Source: Lachnospiraceae bacterium (GTDB taxonomy: Bacteria; Bacillota; Clostridia; Lachnospirales; Lachnospiraceae). Taken from it: DNA of 64,000 nucleotides. Positions 1-8,434 of this stretch are shown one piece after another (position 1 is the first letter of the stretch; every line of letters begins with the position of its first letter). Position numbers and translations under genes: made by a program. The notes under the pieces are model-generated. The model saw nothing but the letters and a program-made list of their open reading frames with translations, was not told the DNA's origin and did not search any database. Location: the NCBI GenBank assembly GCA_030825115.1, contig JAPJQL010000002.1:171289-235288 (forward strand). Direction: 5' to 3'.

Positions 1-771
1 CCTCTCAATTTCTTCCAAAGAAGCATCCACCCAGGTAAAACTGGGGATCCCATTATCCGAAACCGTCGTCCCGGTTGCCTCCTGAAAGAACTTCAGACGG
101 CTCTCCAGCGCAAGCAGCATCTCTGCAAAACTTCCGGTCGGCATCCCCGATACCTCACTGAGCTTTTTCATATAAGAACCAAAGTCCTCCCGCCCCGCAA
201 ACATAGCCTTATCCGGGCGGAATGCCGTTATGATCCTTGTTTTTACTGATGTATCCTGTTTCATTGCGATATGGTAGCGAAGGTCATCGGTCGGGTCCTC
301 CGTCGTACTGACCAGTTCCACCCGAGACAGCTCCATGCACCAGCGGGGCGTCATATTCTTTTCCCTGATCATCGCCTTTGTCTGCTCATAGATCCGGTGG
401 GCATTCTCCCCGCACAGCGGCTCATCAATCCCAAAAAACCGTTTCAATTCCAGCGCGCACCAGATATAAACAGGGTTTCCAATCAGCTGGGGAAGGATTT
501 TTGCAAACTCCATGTATTTTTCATAGTATGAAGTTTCGCTGCCTGTAATATATTTTTCGTCAATTCCAAAGGTACGCATGGCGCGCCATTTGTAATGGTC
601 TCCGGACAGCCACATCTCCCCCAGGTCTTCAAACTGTCTGTTTTCATAGATTTCCTTCGGCTGCAGATGGCAGTGGTAATCAATGATCGGCATCGGCTCC
701 GCATATTTATGGTACAACATACGTCCTGTCTCATTTGTCAGATACAGTTCCTCATTAAAACGTGTATTCAT
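1..771 (-). CDS. uxaC: Glucuronate isomerase, partial (C-terminus beyond window)
   Basis: Isomerises D-glucuronate to D-fructuronate and D-galacturonate to D-tagaturonate in the cytoplasm, the entry step of hexuronate breakdown. The reading frame stays open to base 1, giving 257 N-terminal residues of a family that is usually about 470 long, so it is cut by the window and not broken. The amidohydrolase metal motif D-Y-H-C-H-L is present with H33 and H35 in the expected place. The ATG at 771 has AAAGGGG about nine bases upstream. It lies 19 nt after the SDR gene at the distal end of the TRAP/UxaA operon, which supports uptake and catabolism of a uronate or aldonate. Confidence 0.9.
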   Translation of the reverse strand, partial: MNTRFNEELYLTNETGRMLYHKYAEPMPIIDYHCHLQPKEIYENRQFEDLGEMWLSGDHYKWRAMRTFGIDEKYITGSETSYYEKYMEFAKILPQLIGNPVYIWCALELKRFFGIDEPLCGENAHRIYEQTKAMIREKNMTPRWCMELSRVELVSTTEDPTDDLRYHIAMKQDTSVKTRIITAFRPDKAMFAGREDFGSYMKKLSEVSGMPTGSFAEMLLALESRLKFFQEATGTTVSDNGIPSFTWVDASLEEIER

Positions 772-790
772 TTCACGGTCCCCTTTCTAT

Positions 791-1567
791 TTAAAATCCG
801 ATCAGAGCGCCGCCATCCACCGGGACGCAGGTTCCGCTGATATAGCGGGCGGCATCGCTGCAAAGGAAAGCCGCGCACATTCCCACATCCATAGGGTCTC
901 CGACCTTCTTTGCCGGAATCCGTCCCATGATCTTTCCAAGGCGCTGCGGGTCCGTATCCGTAGCTTTGTGGAACATCGGCGTGTCAATCCAGCCCGGGGC
1001 AATCGCATTCACAGTGATCCCAAATTCAGCAAGCTCAGCCGTAAGCGTGTGGATCAGTCCCAGATATCCGGCTTTTGCCGTGGAATATCCTGCCACCTGG
1101 GGCTGTCCAATATAGCTGGTCATACTCGCCTGGAACAGTATGCGTCCATGTCCCAGCTCCTTCATCTGCGGTACCAGCGCCTTCGTCAGTGCAAATGCGC
1201 CAACCAGGTGGACGTCCAATACGCCCACATACTCCTCTACGCTCATCTCCCAGATGAATTTTTTGCAGTGGTTTCCTGCATTATTGACCAGGATACTGAC
1301 AGGTCCGTGCTCTGCTACGATCCGGTCCACAACCGCCTGGGTCTTGTCCGTATCCGTAATATTGAACTGATAATATGCGGCCTTCTGCCCAAACTCTGCC
1401 ATGGCAGCAGATGCCTGCTCCGGGGTCTCCATACTGAGCACGATCACTTTTGCCCCGGCACTGACCAGACAGCGGGTAATTGCAAGACCCAACCCGGTGG
1501 AACCGCCCGTCACCACGGCCGTCTGCCCTTCAAGGCTATAATATTTCTCTATCCTGAATTCTTTCAT
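791..1567 (-). CDS. SDR-family oxidoreductase (probable sugar-acid reductase/dehydrogenase)
   Basis: A classical short-chain dehydrogenase of 258 residues, the normal family length. The nucleotide-binding motif TGGSTGLG is at residues 20-27, an NNAG motif follows near residue 98, and the catalytic Tyr-x-x-x-Lys appears as YSTAK near residue 162. I chose the ATG at 1567 because AGGAGG lies eight bases upstream; a longer frame starts at 1600 but overlaps the uxaA gene. It resembles gluconate 5-dehydrogenase/KduD-type enzymes. It sits between uxaA and uxaC, and no classical uxaB or uxuB is visible, so it may provide the tagaturonate or fructuronate reductase step. That assignment is inference from context. 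Confidence 0.85.
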   Translation of the reverse strand: MKEFRIEKYYSLEGQTAVVTGGSTGLGLAITRCLVSAGAKVIVLSMETPEQASAAMAEFGQKAAYYQFNITDTDKTQAVVDRIVAEHGPVSILVNNAGNHCKKFIWEMSVEEYVGVLDVHLVGAFALTKALVPQMKELGHGRILFQASMTSYIGQPQVAGYSTAKAGYLGLIHTLTAELAEFGITVNAIAPGWIDTPMFHKATDTDPQRLGKIMGRIPAKKVGDPMDVGMCAAFLCSDAARYISGTCVPVDGGALIGF

Positions 1568-1584
1568 CCTTATATCCTCCCTGC

Positions 1585-2805
1585 TTATCTTTCTTTGCAT
1601 TCCCGCTGGAAAACAACCTGTTTGTCCTGATATTTATAGGGCACAAAATACTCCCGGTGACCCAGTGCCTCGCTTTTGCTTGGCATTCCCGATGCGACAT
1701 CCGCCACCATTCCTGCCAGACGCATCGCGATCTCATCCTGGCTGCATTCCCCCCGCAGGACCGGACTTGCATCAAAATCCATATCCTCCTCCATCTTTCT
1801 GTAGGTATCATGGTTCCCCGTGATCTTGATGCAGGGGCTGACTGCGCTTCCCACTACATTGCCCCGCCCTGTCACCAAAAATACAATATGGGCGCCGCAG
1901 CTGATCAAATCCATCAGCCCCTCATTGTCATTGGGATTCGTGATGCCAAACTGCATCCAGTAAGGGTCCGGTGTAGAGTCCAGCAGCCACAGGCCCGGGC
2001 CATGAGCCTCCCCCGAAACCTTCAGCACGCCTTGGATTGGCCGGCTTCCGCTCTTGATGACAGCTCCCATGCTCTTTTCTTCAATGGTAGAAAGCCCTCC
2101 GGCAAAGTTTCCCGGACTGACGGAATACTGGCGGACCGACCGACAGTATTCCAGCGCCTTTTCATATGTATGCCGGATCTCCGCCGCGGCCTTTTGATCC
2201 ACAGCCCGCGAAACCAGCAGGTCCGAAAGACCTATCGCCTCCACGATCTCCTCAAATATCGCAGTTCCGCCCAGATCGACCAGCTGATCGTAAAAACGTC
2301 CGACCACCACGTTACCGGCCAGGCCGCTGGTATAATCACTGCCTCCACATTCCGCGCCGATGACCAGATCAGAAAACCCCATGTCTGCCCTCGGCGTATT
2401 TTCCAGCGCTTTCAGCATCTCCTTCACACAGTTCACACCCTGTTTTATGGAAGGTCTGGTCCCGCCGGTCTCCTGGATGAACATCCACGCCGCTTCTTTC
2501 CCTTCCTCTTTGGCAATCCGGCTCAGCCACTCAGGCTGGACATATTCGCATCCCAGCCCCACTGCCAGCACACCTCCCACATTCGGATGGCGGATCAGGC
2601 TGATCAGCAGGTTTACCGCATACTGGTTATCGGTACAGCCATCAAATCCAACCAGCTCCACGTCCGGGCTTTCTGCTCTCTCCACAATCTGCCGTGCCAC
2701 AAATTCACTGCATTTGACCGTATAAATCACCAGTATCCGGTTGCGGATCCCTTTTTTTCCGTTTTTCCGTACATAGCCCTGCCACCGCAGTTTATGCCAT
2801 TCCAT
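1585..2805 (-). CDS. uxaA: UxaA-family dehydratase, large (catalytic) subunit, altronate-dehydratase type
   Basis: Corresponds to the C-terminal catalytic part of altronate/galactarate dehydratases, which remove water from an aldonate to give a 2-keto-3-deoxy acid. At 406 residues it lacks the N-terminal SAF domain, which is encoded separately just upstream. Family landmarks seen are GFDGCTDNQYA, the GLGCE motif, GAECGGSDYTSG near residue 160 and conserved cysteines. Three in-frame ATGs lie close together; the one at 2805 is six bases after AGGAGG, whereas the one at 2811 touches it, so I use 2805. The substrate (altronate or a related acid) cannot be read from sequence alone. Confidence 0.85.
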   Translation of the reverse strand: MEWHKLRWQGYVRKNGKKGIRNRILVIYTVKCSEFVARQIVERAESPDVELVGFDGCTDNQYAVNLLISLIRHPNVGGVLAVGLGCEYVQPEWLSRIAKEEGKEAAWMFIQETGGTRPSIKQGVNCVKEMLKALENTPRADMGFSDLVIGAECGGSDYTSGLAGNVVVGRFYDQLVDLGGTAIFEEIVEAIGLSDLLVSRAVDQKAAAEIRHTYEKALEYCRSVRQYSVSPGNFAGGLSTIEEKSMGAVIKSGSRPIQGVLKVSGEAHGPGLWLLDSTPDPYWMQFGITNPNDNEGLMDLISCGAHIVFLVTGRGNVVGSAVSPCIKITGNHDTYRKMEEDMDFDASPVLRGECSQDEIAMRLAGMVADVASGMPSKSEALGHREYFVPYKYQDKQVVFQRECKER

Positions 2806-2815
2806 AACCATCCTC

Positions 2816-3139
2816 CTACTCATACCGGATATCTTTCGGCGCGCCGGTTACGGCATCCAGATGGCTGGAGCGTTCATCATAATTGCTGCAGATATTATGC
2901 AGATGAACCCAGCTGCCTTTCGGGATTGCATCCGTTGCCCGTCCGATGACTACTCCGTATTTTACGATCATCTCCCCCGCCTTGATATCCACAAGGGCAA
3001 TCTTATGTCCTGCCGGAATCTCTGACACGGATTCCAGCTCCGTCTGGCCTGCATCGCCTCTCAGTTTTACAGTCCCCGGTTCCAGCGGCTCCAGAGCCGT
3101 CGCCACGTTATCTGAATAGTCAATCTGAAATGCCGTCAT
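2816..3139 (-). CDS. UxaA-family dehydratase, small SAF-domain subunit
   Basis: A 107-residue protein equivalent to the N-terminal SAF domain of altronate/galactarate dehydratase. Typical features are the opening with A-L-x-P-L-x-P-G, the K-I-A-L-V-D-I-K segment and the closing G-S-W-V-H-L-H-N motif. It precedes the catalytic subunit with ten bases between stop and start and their ribosome site overlapping its stop, so they are surely co-translated. Split two-gene forms of this enzyme are common in Firmicutes. The ATG at 3139 follows AAGGAG at about nine bases. Confidence 0.88.
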   Translation of the reverse strand: MTAFQIDYSDNVATALEPLEPGTVKLRGDAGQTELESVSEIPAGHKIALVDIKAGEMIVKYGVVIGRATDAIPKGSWVHLHNICSNYDERSSHLDAVTGAPKDIRYE

Positions 3140-3162
3140 GTCATATATCTCCTTATCCTTGC

Positions 3163-3870
3163 CTACAAAATGCCAAACGTTGCAAATGCCTCCGTTGCGC
3201 TCATGCCATTTTCGATCGCTTTTCGCACAGTTTTCTCACCGGCAGCTTTTTCCAGCGCTTTTTCCAGAACTTCTTCGGCTACCTCTTTTGGAATGATCAG
3301 CACGCCGTCCACATCGCCAAACACCAGATCGCCGTCATGGATGGTCACCTGCCCAATCTCTATCGTGCATCGAAAATCATATACATAGGTCCGCACACTG
3401 GAGTCCTGCGCCCAGCAGTTCCTCGCAAATACCGGCCAGTTCAGCCCCAGCACCTGCGGCGTATCACGTGTAAAACCGTCCACCACGGCTCCTGCTGCCC
3501 CGCGTGCCTTAGCCGTAGTGGTCAGCAGCTCTCCCCACAATGCGCTGTTATGCGCTCCTGTTGCCACATAGATTTCATTCGGGCGAAGCTGGTCCAGCGC
3601 CTCCGTCAGATACCCAAACGGCTTCTCCTGGGCTCCATAGACGTCATTTTCCAAAACGGTGCAGGCATAACCGGCCATCTTCAGACGGTTATCCGGCTCT
3701 CCCTGCGCCGCAAAGCACTGTACCGGGACCAGCGCTGCCAACGGGCGGATTTCAGCCGGCAAAAACTGATGGGTGTATCCCATCTGGTCCAGGATATCCC
3801 CCACCACAGGGGTATATAATTTTTCCTTCATCAGGGCAAACATTTCTTCGTCATTTTTCCACAAAGCCAT
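3163..3870 (-). CDS. RraA-family protein (4-hydroxy-4-methyl-2-oxoglutarate aldolase-like)
   Basis: A 235-residue member of the RraA/HMG-aldolase fold. Visible family signatures are the N-terminal V-V-G-D-I-L-D segment, a D-G-F-T-R-D stretch carrying the Arg-Asp pair used for substrate and metal binding, and G-D-V-D-G-V-L-I-I-P near the C-terminus. Family members act as divalent-metal-dependent aldolases or decarboxylases on oxo-acids, or as RNase E regulators; the regulator role is unlikely in this lineage. Position between the TRAP transporter and uxaA genes suggests it cleaves or decarboxylates a keto-acid intermediate of the same pathway. AAGGAGGAG precedes the ATG. Confidence 0.8.
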   Translation of the reverse strand: MALWKNDEEMFALMKEKLYTPVVGDILDQMGYTHQFLPAEIRPLAALVPVQCFAAQGEPDNRLKMAGYACTVLENDVYGAQEKPFGYLTEALDQLRPNEIYVATGAHNSALWGELLTTTAKARGAAGAVVDGFTRDTPQVLGLNWPVFARNCWAQDSSVRTYVYDFRCTIEIGQVTIHDGDLVFGDVDGVLIIPKEVAEEVLEKALEKAAGEKTVRKAIENGMSATEAFATFGIL

Positions 3871-3962
3871 AACGGCAGCTCCTCCTTATCATTTCAGTCT
3901 TAAAAATGCTGCTGCATTACCAGAAGTGGAAGCGCAGCAGCCTACAGTTTCATATCATTCCT

Positions 3963-5273
3963 TTATGCACCGATGCCTACCGGCATGATCAAATCCGGGA
4001 GGAACATAACAAATGCCGGGAAATAGGTAACAAGAATCAATACAACCAGCATAACGAGATAAAATGGCAGCATGCTCTTGGCCAGACGCTCCATCGGAAC
4101 TTTGGAAATCGCAGCGCCGATAAACAGGGTAGAGCCGACAGGCGGCGTAATGAGTCCGATGCCCAGATTCACGATCATGATAACGCCAAAATGCACCGCA
4201 TCAATTCCAATGCTGGTAGCAATCGGCAGAAGGATCGGAGTAAGTACAAGGATGATACAGCTCATATCCATCATGGTTCCAAAAATCAGCATCAACACGT
4301 TCATCATCATCAAGATCAGATACTTATTGCTGGTGATTCCAAGAATTGCAGCAGAGATGATCCCCGGCACTTTCAGGTACGTGAGCAGCCATCCAAATGC
4401 AGATGAGGTCGCGATCAGGATCAGTACAATAGCAAGCGTATTCAGTGCATTTTCCAACACCTGCCATACATCTCTGAACGACATCTTCCGGTAGACAAAA
4501 ATGGATACAAAGAATGCCCAGACAACAGCCACTGCCGCGGATTCTGTCGCAGTAAAGACACCTGCCACGACGCCAACGACAACGATCATGACCGTAAACA
4601 TGCCCCAGATTGCATCAATAGTTGCCTTGAGCAGCTTTTTCAGACAGAATGCCTCTCCCTTTGGGTAATTCTTTTTTACGGAAACATAATAGCTGTATAT
4701 CATCAGCGCAATTCCGAGAATCACGCCGGGACCGAAACCGGCAAGAAACAGACGGCCGATCGAGACGCTGCCCGCTACCGTGGCATAGATGACCATGTTG
4801 TGGCTTGGCGGAATCAGGATTCCCTGAACGGAGCTTGCCATAGTTACATCCGTTGCAAAGTCATCATCGTAGCCCTGGTCCACCATCATCGGGATCAGTA
4901 TGGTTCCCAGAGACGCCGTATCTGCCGCAGAAGAGCCGGAGATCCCGCCAAAGAACATGGAAGCCACGATATTTACCATAGCAAGACCCCCGCGGATCCA
5001 TCCAACCAAAGCATTGGATAACTCGATCAGGCGGTCGGAAATCCCTCCTTTTCCCATGATCTCACCTGCAATGATGAAAAACGGAACTGCCATCAGGGAA
5101 AACGAAAATACGCCTTTTACCATCAGCTGCACAACCTGCATCAGCGGCAGCCGCAGATATGCCATCGTTATGACACTGGACACACCGATCGCATAGGCAA
5201 CCGGCATACGGAATGCAATAAACCCAAAAAAGGTGATCAGTAAGATTGCAATTGCAACAGATTCATTAACCAT
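3963..5273 (-). CDS. dctM: TRAP transporter large permease (DctM/SiaM type)
   Basis: A 436-residue, very hydrophobic protein with about twelve predicted membrane segments, the usual DctM size. Family motifs include P-x-F-I-I-A-G near residue 64, the GGISGSSAADTAS stretch near 110-122 and PPSHNMVIYA. It forms the substrate channel of a sodium-driven TRAP transporter together with DctQ and the binding protein DctP. It overlaps the end of dctQ by eight bases, which indicates translational coupling. The gene order dctP-dctQ-dctM followed by uronate enzymes points to a sugar-acid substrate, but the specificity is not readable here. Confidence 0.92.
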   Translation of the reverse strand: MVNESVAIAILLITFFGFIAFRMPVAYAIGVSSVITMAYLRLPLMQVVQLMVKGVFSFSLMAVPFFIIAGEIMGKGGISDRLIELSNALVGWIRGGLAMVNIVASMFFGGISGSSAADTASLGTILIPMMVDQGYDDDFATDVTMASSVQGILIPPSHNMVIYATVAGSVSIGRLFLAGFGPGVILGIALMIYSYYVSVKKNYPKGEAFCLKKLLKATIDAIWGMFTVMIVVVGVVAGVFTATESAAVAVVWAFFVSIFVYRKMSFRDVWQVLENALNTLAIVLILIATSSAFGWLLTYLKVPGIISAAILGITSNKYLILMMMNVLMLIFGTMMDMSCIILVLTPILLPIATSIGIDAVHFGVIMIVNLGIGLITPPVGSTLFIGAAISKVPMERLAKSMLPFYLVMLVVLILVTYFPAFVMFLPDLIMPVGIGA

Positions 5274-5781
5274 GTTCTGCCCCTCCTCTCTCTTCGTAAC
5301 CGGCAGGCAGCTTTCCCGCCTTATTCAAAAAATATATGATCAGGCGTTCACTTTGCATCAGCAGCATGCAGATTCCTGCAATCGGCACAGATGCGTAAAG
5401 AAAACTCTGTTTACATCCCAAGCCCGACATGATGCTGTTCTTCATCAAAATCGTGAACTGCACCCCATAGATGATCATAAACAGGCTGAATGCAAAGATG
5501 CACACATGGCTCATAGCCTTCAAAACTTTGATCGCCTTTTCCGGCAGCAGATAGTCGATCAGCATCACACGGATATGGGTATCTGTCCGGACAGCCAAAG
5601 ATGCGCTGATCAGCGCCATATATACCATGCACAGCAGGATTGCCTGCTCTCCCCACCGTGGTGTGGAATGCAGGATATAACGGCAAAATACTACATAGGA
5701 TGTAATGCAGATAGAAGCAATAAAAACGAGCTTGCAAAACGACATAAACAGCCAGTATACGGTATCATAGAACTTCTTCAC
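5266..5781 (-). CDS. dctQ: TRAP transporter small permease (DctQ type)
   Basis: A 171-residue protein with four predicted membrane helices, matching the DctQ family. The R-W-G-E-Q motif before the second half, and the T-H-I-R-V pattern after it, are typical. I place the start at the GTG at 5781, nine bases after AGGAGGA; the longer frame begins with TTG inside a sequence without a ribosome site. DctQ stabilises the large permease and is required for transport. It lies between the binding-protein and large-permease genes of the same operon. Confidence 0.85.
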   Translation of the reverse strand: MKKFYDTVYWLFMSFCKLVFIASICITSYVVFCRYILHSTPRWGEQAILLCMVYMALISASLAVRTDTHIRVMLIDYLLPEKAIKVLKAMSHVCIFAFSLFMIIYGVQFTILMKNSIMSGLGCKQSFLYASVPIAGICMLLMQSERLIIYFLNKAGKLPAGYEERGGAEHG

Positions 5782-5862
5782 CCGGTATCTCCTCCTAACG
5801 AATTTAGTGAGGGGCAAAAGACCTGCTTTCGCCCCTTTATCACAAACATCTGCAACATTTGT

Positions 5863-6972
5863 TTACTGCTGGATCTCAACCATTCTCTTTAACAGATCTT
5901 CGATGCCAACCGTATAATCAGCCCATACGCCCTCGCATGCAGCCTGAGCTTCGGCCTTTTCCTCTGCACTCACGTCGATAATGGTAACTCCTTCTGCCTC
6001 CAGGCTCTTACGCAGTTCCACTTCCTCCGCCTCAATCTCACCCTTGTTCCAGTCAGATGCTTTCTGACCTGCTTCCAGAAGGATTTCCTGGTCTTGTGCA
6101 CTTAAAGCGTTCCATTTTGCTTCTGCCATCAGCACAATGCCCGGGCTGAATGTATGTCCGCTCAGAAGGTAATAAGGAGCAACCTCATAAAATTTATTGG
6201 AAGAATATCCCGGATACCCATTCTCTGCGCCATCCACAACACCAGTCTGCAGAGAACTATACAGCTCACTGTAAGAAATCGGTGTCGGCTGTGCGCCAAG
6301 GGCTGTCATGGTATCCATCATCAGCGCTGTTTCGGGAACACGGATTTTCTTGTTCTTAATATCGCCAAGACCGCCAATCTCCTTTGTTGTAAACATATGT
6401 CTTGCACCTTCATCCGTATAGAACAGACCGACCATGCCTGCGCCAACTTCCGTACCTTCGGATAAAAATGCCTGTCCAAGCTGTTCATCCTCCAATACTT
6501 TCCACATCCCTTCACGATCCACAAAGATGAATGGGAGACCAAACATATTCAGCTTCTTAAATCCATAATCTGCCAGAGAGTTTGTGTTGCCGCGGTACAT
6601 ATCAACCGTACCTCCGCCCATCTGCAATGCATTCAGGCAGGTTTTCTCATCCCCCAGCGTAGACGAGGAATACACCTCGATCTTAATCCTGCCGCCGGAC
6701 AGTTCCTCTACATATTCCGCAAATTTATAACCCACTTTTGCATTGATATTATCATCGCTGTTCAACTCGGCAAATTTAAAAACGATCTCCGGCGCTGCCT
6801 GACCGCTGCCGCCTGCTTCCGATGCCGCGGGTGCTTCCGTTGCGTTACCGCCAGCCGTTGTCGCTGCCGGAGCTGCCGGAGCTGCCGTTGTTGCCGTCCC
6901 TGAACCGGAACTGCACGCAGTCATGCTGACCGCCATAGCCGTTGCAAGCGTCATTGCTAATAATTTTTTCAT
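5863..6972 (-). CDS. dctP: TRAP transporter substrate-binding lipoprotein (DctP family)
   Basis: A 369-residue extracytoplasmic solute-binding protein. The N-terminus is a lipoprotein signal with lipobox S-M-T-A-C, the lipidated residue being C20, followed by an Ala/Thr/Gly-rich linker to about residue 60. The mature part carries the DctP hallmarks: the K-I-R-V-P-E segment near 205 that includes the Arg clamping a carboxylate, and P-T-P-I-S-Y-S-E-L-Y-S-S-L-Q-T-G near 220-235. It captures an organic acid, here probably a sugar acid, and passes it to DctQM. It is the first gene of the minus-strand operon and has a TTGACA promoter upstream. Confidence 0.92.
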   Translation of the reverse strand: MKKLLAMTLATAMAVSMTACSSGSGTATTAAPAAPAATTAGGNATEAPAASEAGGSGQAAPEIVFKFAELNSDDNINAKVGYKFAEYVEELSGGRIKIEVYSSSTLGDEKTCLNALQMGGGTVDMYRGNTNSLADYGFKKLNMFGLPFIFVDREGMWKVLEDEQLGQAFLSEGTEVGAGMVGLFYTDEGARHMFTTKEIGGLGDIKNKKIRVPETALMMDTMTALGAQPTPISYSELYSSLQTGVVDGAENGYPGYSSNKFYEVAPYYLLSGHTFSPGIVLMAEAKWNALSAQDQEILLEAGQKASDWNKGEIEAEEVELRKSLEAEGVTIIDVSAEEKAEAQAACEGVWADYTVGIEDLLKRMVEIQQ

Positions 6973-7025
6973 GATTCATCCTCCTGAATAAAAGATTGAT
7001 TAATTTGTATGTTGCCGACATTACT

Positions 7026-7035
7026 AAAACGTTTC
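7026..7035. promoter_or_regulatory. Putative operator (AAACGTTT core), dctP side
   Basis: The ten-base sequence aaaacgtttc contains the palindrome AAACGTTT. It lies about ten bases downstream of the predicted dctP transcription start. An identical decamer in the same orientation occurs at 7219-7228 on the other side of this 334-bp divergent AT-rich intergenic region. Such CG-centred palindromes are typical of LacI-family operators. The regulator is not in the window. Confidence 0.4.
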
Positions 7036-7051
7036 GAATGTTTCTAACATC

Positions 7052-7080
7052 AGATTACTTCATTTTTGTGTTTTTGTCAA
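7052..7080 (-). promoter_or_regulatory. Putative sigma-A promoter of the dctPQM-uxaC operon
   Basis: Read on the minus strand, TTGACA (7080-7075, perfect -35) is followed after 17 bases by TAATCT (7057-7052). The -10 element is weak. It points to dctP, which starts 80 bases downstream. Confidence 0.45.
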
Positions 7081-7218
7081 TAATCGAATCATTATTTCAT
7101 GATTTTTTGTATATTTTATCTTTTCCAGCCAAATGATTCTTGAGTCTCTTCTTATATAATTTTAACATATCATCGATTTTTAAGCATTTTTTACAATTTT
7201 TATATTATTTGCACATAA

Positions 7219-7228
7219 AAAACGTTTC
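7219..7228. promoter_or_regulatory. Putative operator (AAACGTTT core), dehydratase side
   Basis: Second copy of aaaacgtttc, placed just upstream of the -35 of the predicted plus-strand promoter at 7233. With the copy at 7026 it would let one repressor control both divergent sugar-acid operons. Confidence 0.4.
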
Positions 7229-7232
7229 ATTA

Positions 7233-7261
7233 TTTACTTTTTTTGCGCCATATGTTACGAT
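7233..7261 (+). promoter_or_regulatory. Putative promoter of the acid-sugar dehydratase operon
   Basis: TTTACT (7233-7238) and TACGAT (7256-7261) with a 17-base spacer, each matching four of six consensus bases. It lies 46 bases before the ATG at 7307. Weak match, supported mainly by position and by the adjacent operator-like palindrome. Confidence 0.3.
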
Positions 7262-7306
7262 GATTGTATGAATTTTAACGCTGATAAGAAAATGGAGAGG
7301 TTGTTT

Positions 7307-8422
7307 ATGAAAATTACAAAATTTGAAACCTGGTGGGTCAGCAGGGAACACTGCCTTTTTGACAAAAAGCGCCAGGGCAACGCAGCTATGGACTGGGATG
7401 TCATCGCCATACGCATCGGTACTGATACAGGCATAGAAGGGATCGCAACCTGCCTGGCCGCACGCAGCGGCGCCGTAACCGAAGCCTATCTGTATGACAA
7501 TATCGCCCCTGTCCTTATGGGAAGAGACCCGCATGACCGGGAAGCCATCTGGCATGAACTCTGGAACGTAGACCGCCACCTGACCTTCTTCCCCGTTTAC
7601 CTGCCCGGTCCCGTCGATGTTGCACTCTGGGATATCTGCGCCAAAGAAGCCGGTCTTCCGCTTTACAAATACATCGGCGCATACCGTAAAAGCCTGCCGG
7701 TCTATGCCAGCGGCAATTTCCACTCCACCGTGCAGGAATACGTGGATGAGGCGCTGCATTACAAATCGTTGGGCATTCCCGGCTACAAGGCGCATCCCGC
7801 AGGTCCTGTCAGCTTTGATATGGAAGTACACCGCGCACTGCGAGAAGCAGTGGGACCTGATTACGTCCTGATGAGCGACCCGGTAGCCGAATATACCATG
7901 GGAGACGCCGTTGCCGTAGGGCGTCAGCTGGAAATGCTTGGTTACAAGTGGCTGGAAGAGCCGTTCCGGGATTTTGAATTATACAAATACAGCGAACTTT
8001 GCCGCACGTTAGACATCCCGATTGCCGCTACTGAAACTACCCGCGGAGCGCATTGGGGAGTGGCACAGGCAATCGCACAACGCGCTGCCGATATCGTGAG
8101 GGCAGATGTCAGTTGGAAAGACGGCATCACCGGCACTCTGAAGATCGCGCACATGGCAGAGGCCTTTGGCATGAACTGCGAAATCCACACAACCACAATG
8201 AATTATATGGATATCGTCAACCTACATGTAAGCTGTGCCATCCGAAACTGTGAGTATTTTGAATATTTTGTTCCCGAAGAAAACTACCAGCTCCCCATGA
8301 AAGGCAGGCTGCCAATTGAAAACGGCATCATCACTGCGCCGGAAGCTCCCGGCGTCGGAGTGGATCTGGATTGGGAACTGATTGAAAATACATGCCGCAG
8401 CCATCGCATGCTGGAGTTATAA
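7307..8422 (+). CDS. Mandelate racemase/enolase-superfamily acid-sugar dehydratase
   Basis: A 371-residue enolase-superfamily enzyme that probably dehydrates an aldonate or related acid sugar to a 2-keto-3-deoxy acid. The N-terminal capping domain is followed by the barrel with G-Y-K-A-H on the second strand, metal ligands in L-M-S-D-P, W-L-E-E-P and A-A-T-E-T, and a catalytic His in C-E-I-H-T near residue 290, the arrangement of the MR subgroup. The ATG at 7307 is six bases after GGAGAGG; the longer frame from 7268 has no ribosome site. It starts an operon divergent from the TRAP/UxaA operon, so both likely serve the same group of substrates. The exact substrate is unknown. Confidence 0.85.
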   Translation: MKITKFETWWVSREHCLFDKKRQGNAAMDWDVIAIRIGTDTGIEGIATCLAARSGAVTEAYLYDNIAPVLMGRDPHDREAIWHELWNVDRHLTFFPVYLPGPVDVALWDICAKEAGLPLYKYIGAYRKSLPVYASGNFHSTVQEYVDEALHYKSLGIPGYKAHPAGPVSFDMEVHRALREAVGPDYVLMSDPVAEYTMGDAVAVGRQLEMLGYKWLEEPFRDFELYKYSELCRTLDIPIAATETTRGAHWGVAQAIAQRAADIVRADVSWKDGITGTLKIAHMAEAFGMNCEIHTTTMNYMDIVNLHVSCAIRNCEYFEYFVPEENYQLPMKGRLPIENGIITAPEAPGVGVDLDWELIENTCRSHRMLEL

Positions 8423-8434
8423 GGAGGAGAGCAA

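Noticed and set aside
1657..2949. 430-codon plus-strand ORF opposite uxaA
   Set aside because: Antisense shadow of a clear enzyme gene, with no recognisable domain or ribosome site.
7219..7228. CcpA cre site
   Set aside because: The sequence is one base short of the cre spacing (TGAAACG instead of TGWAARCG), so a different LacI-family operator is more likely.
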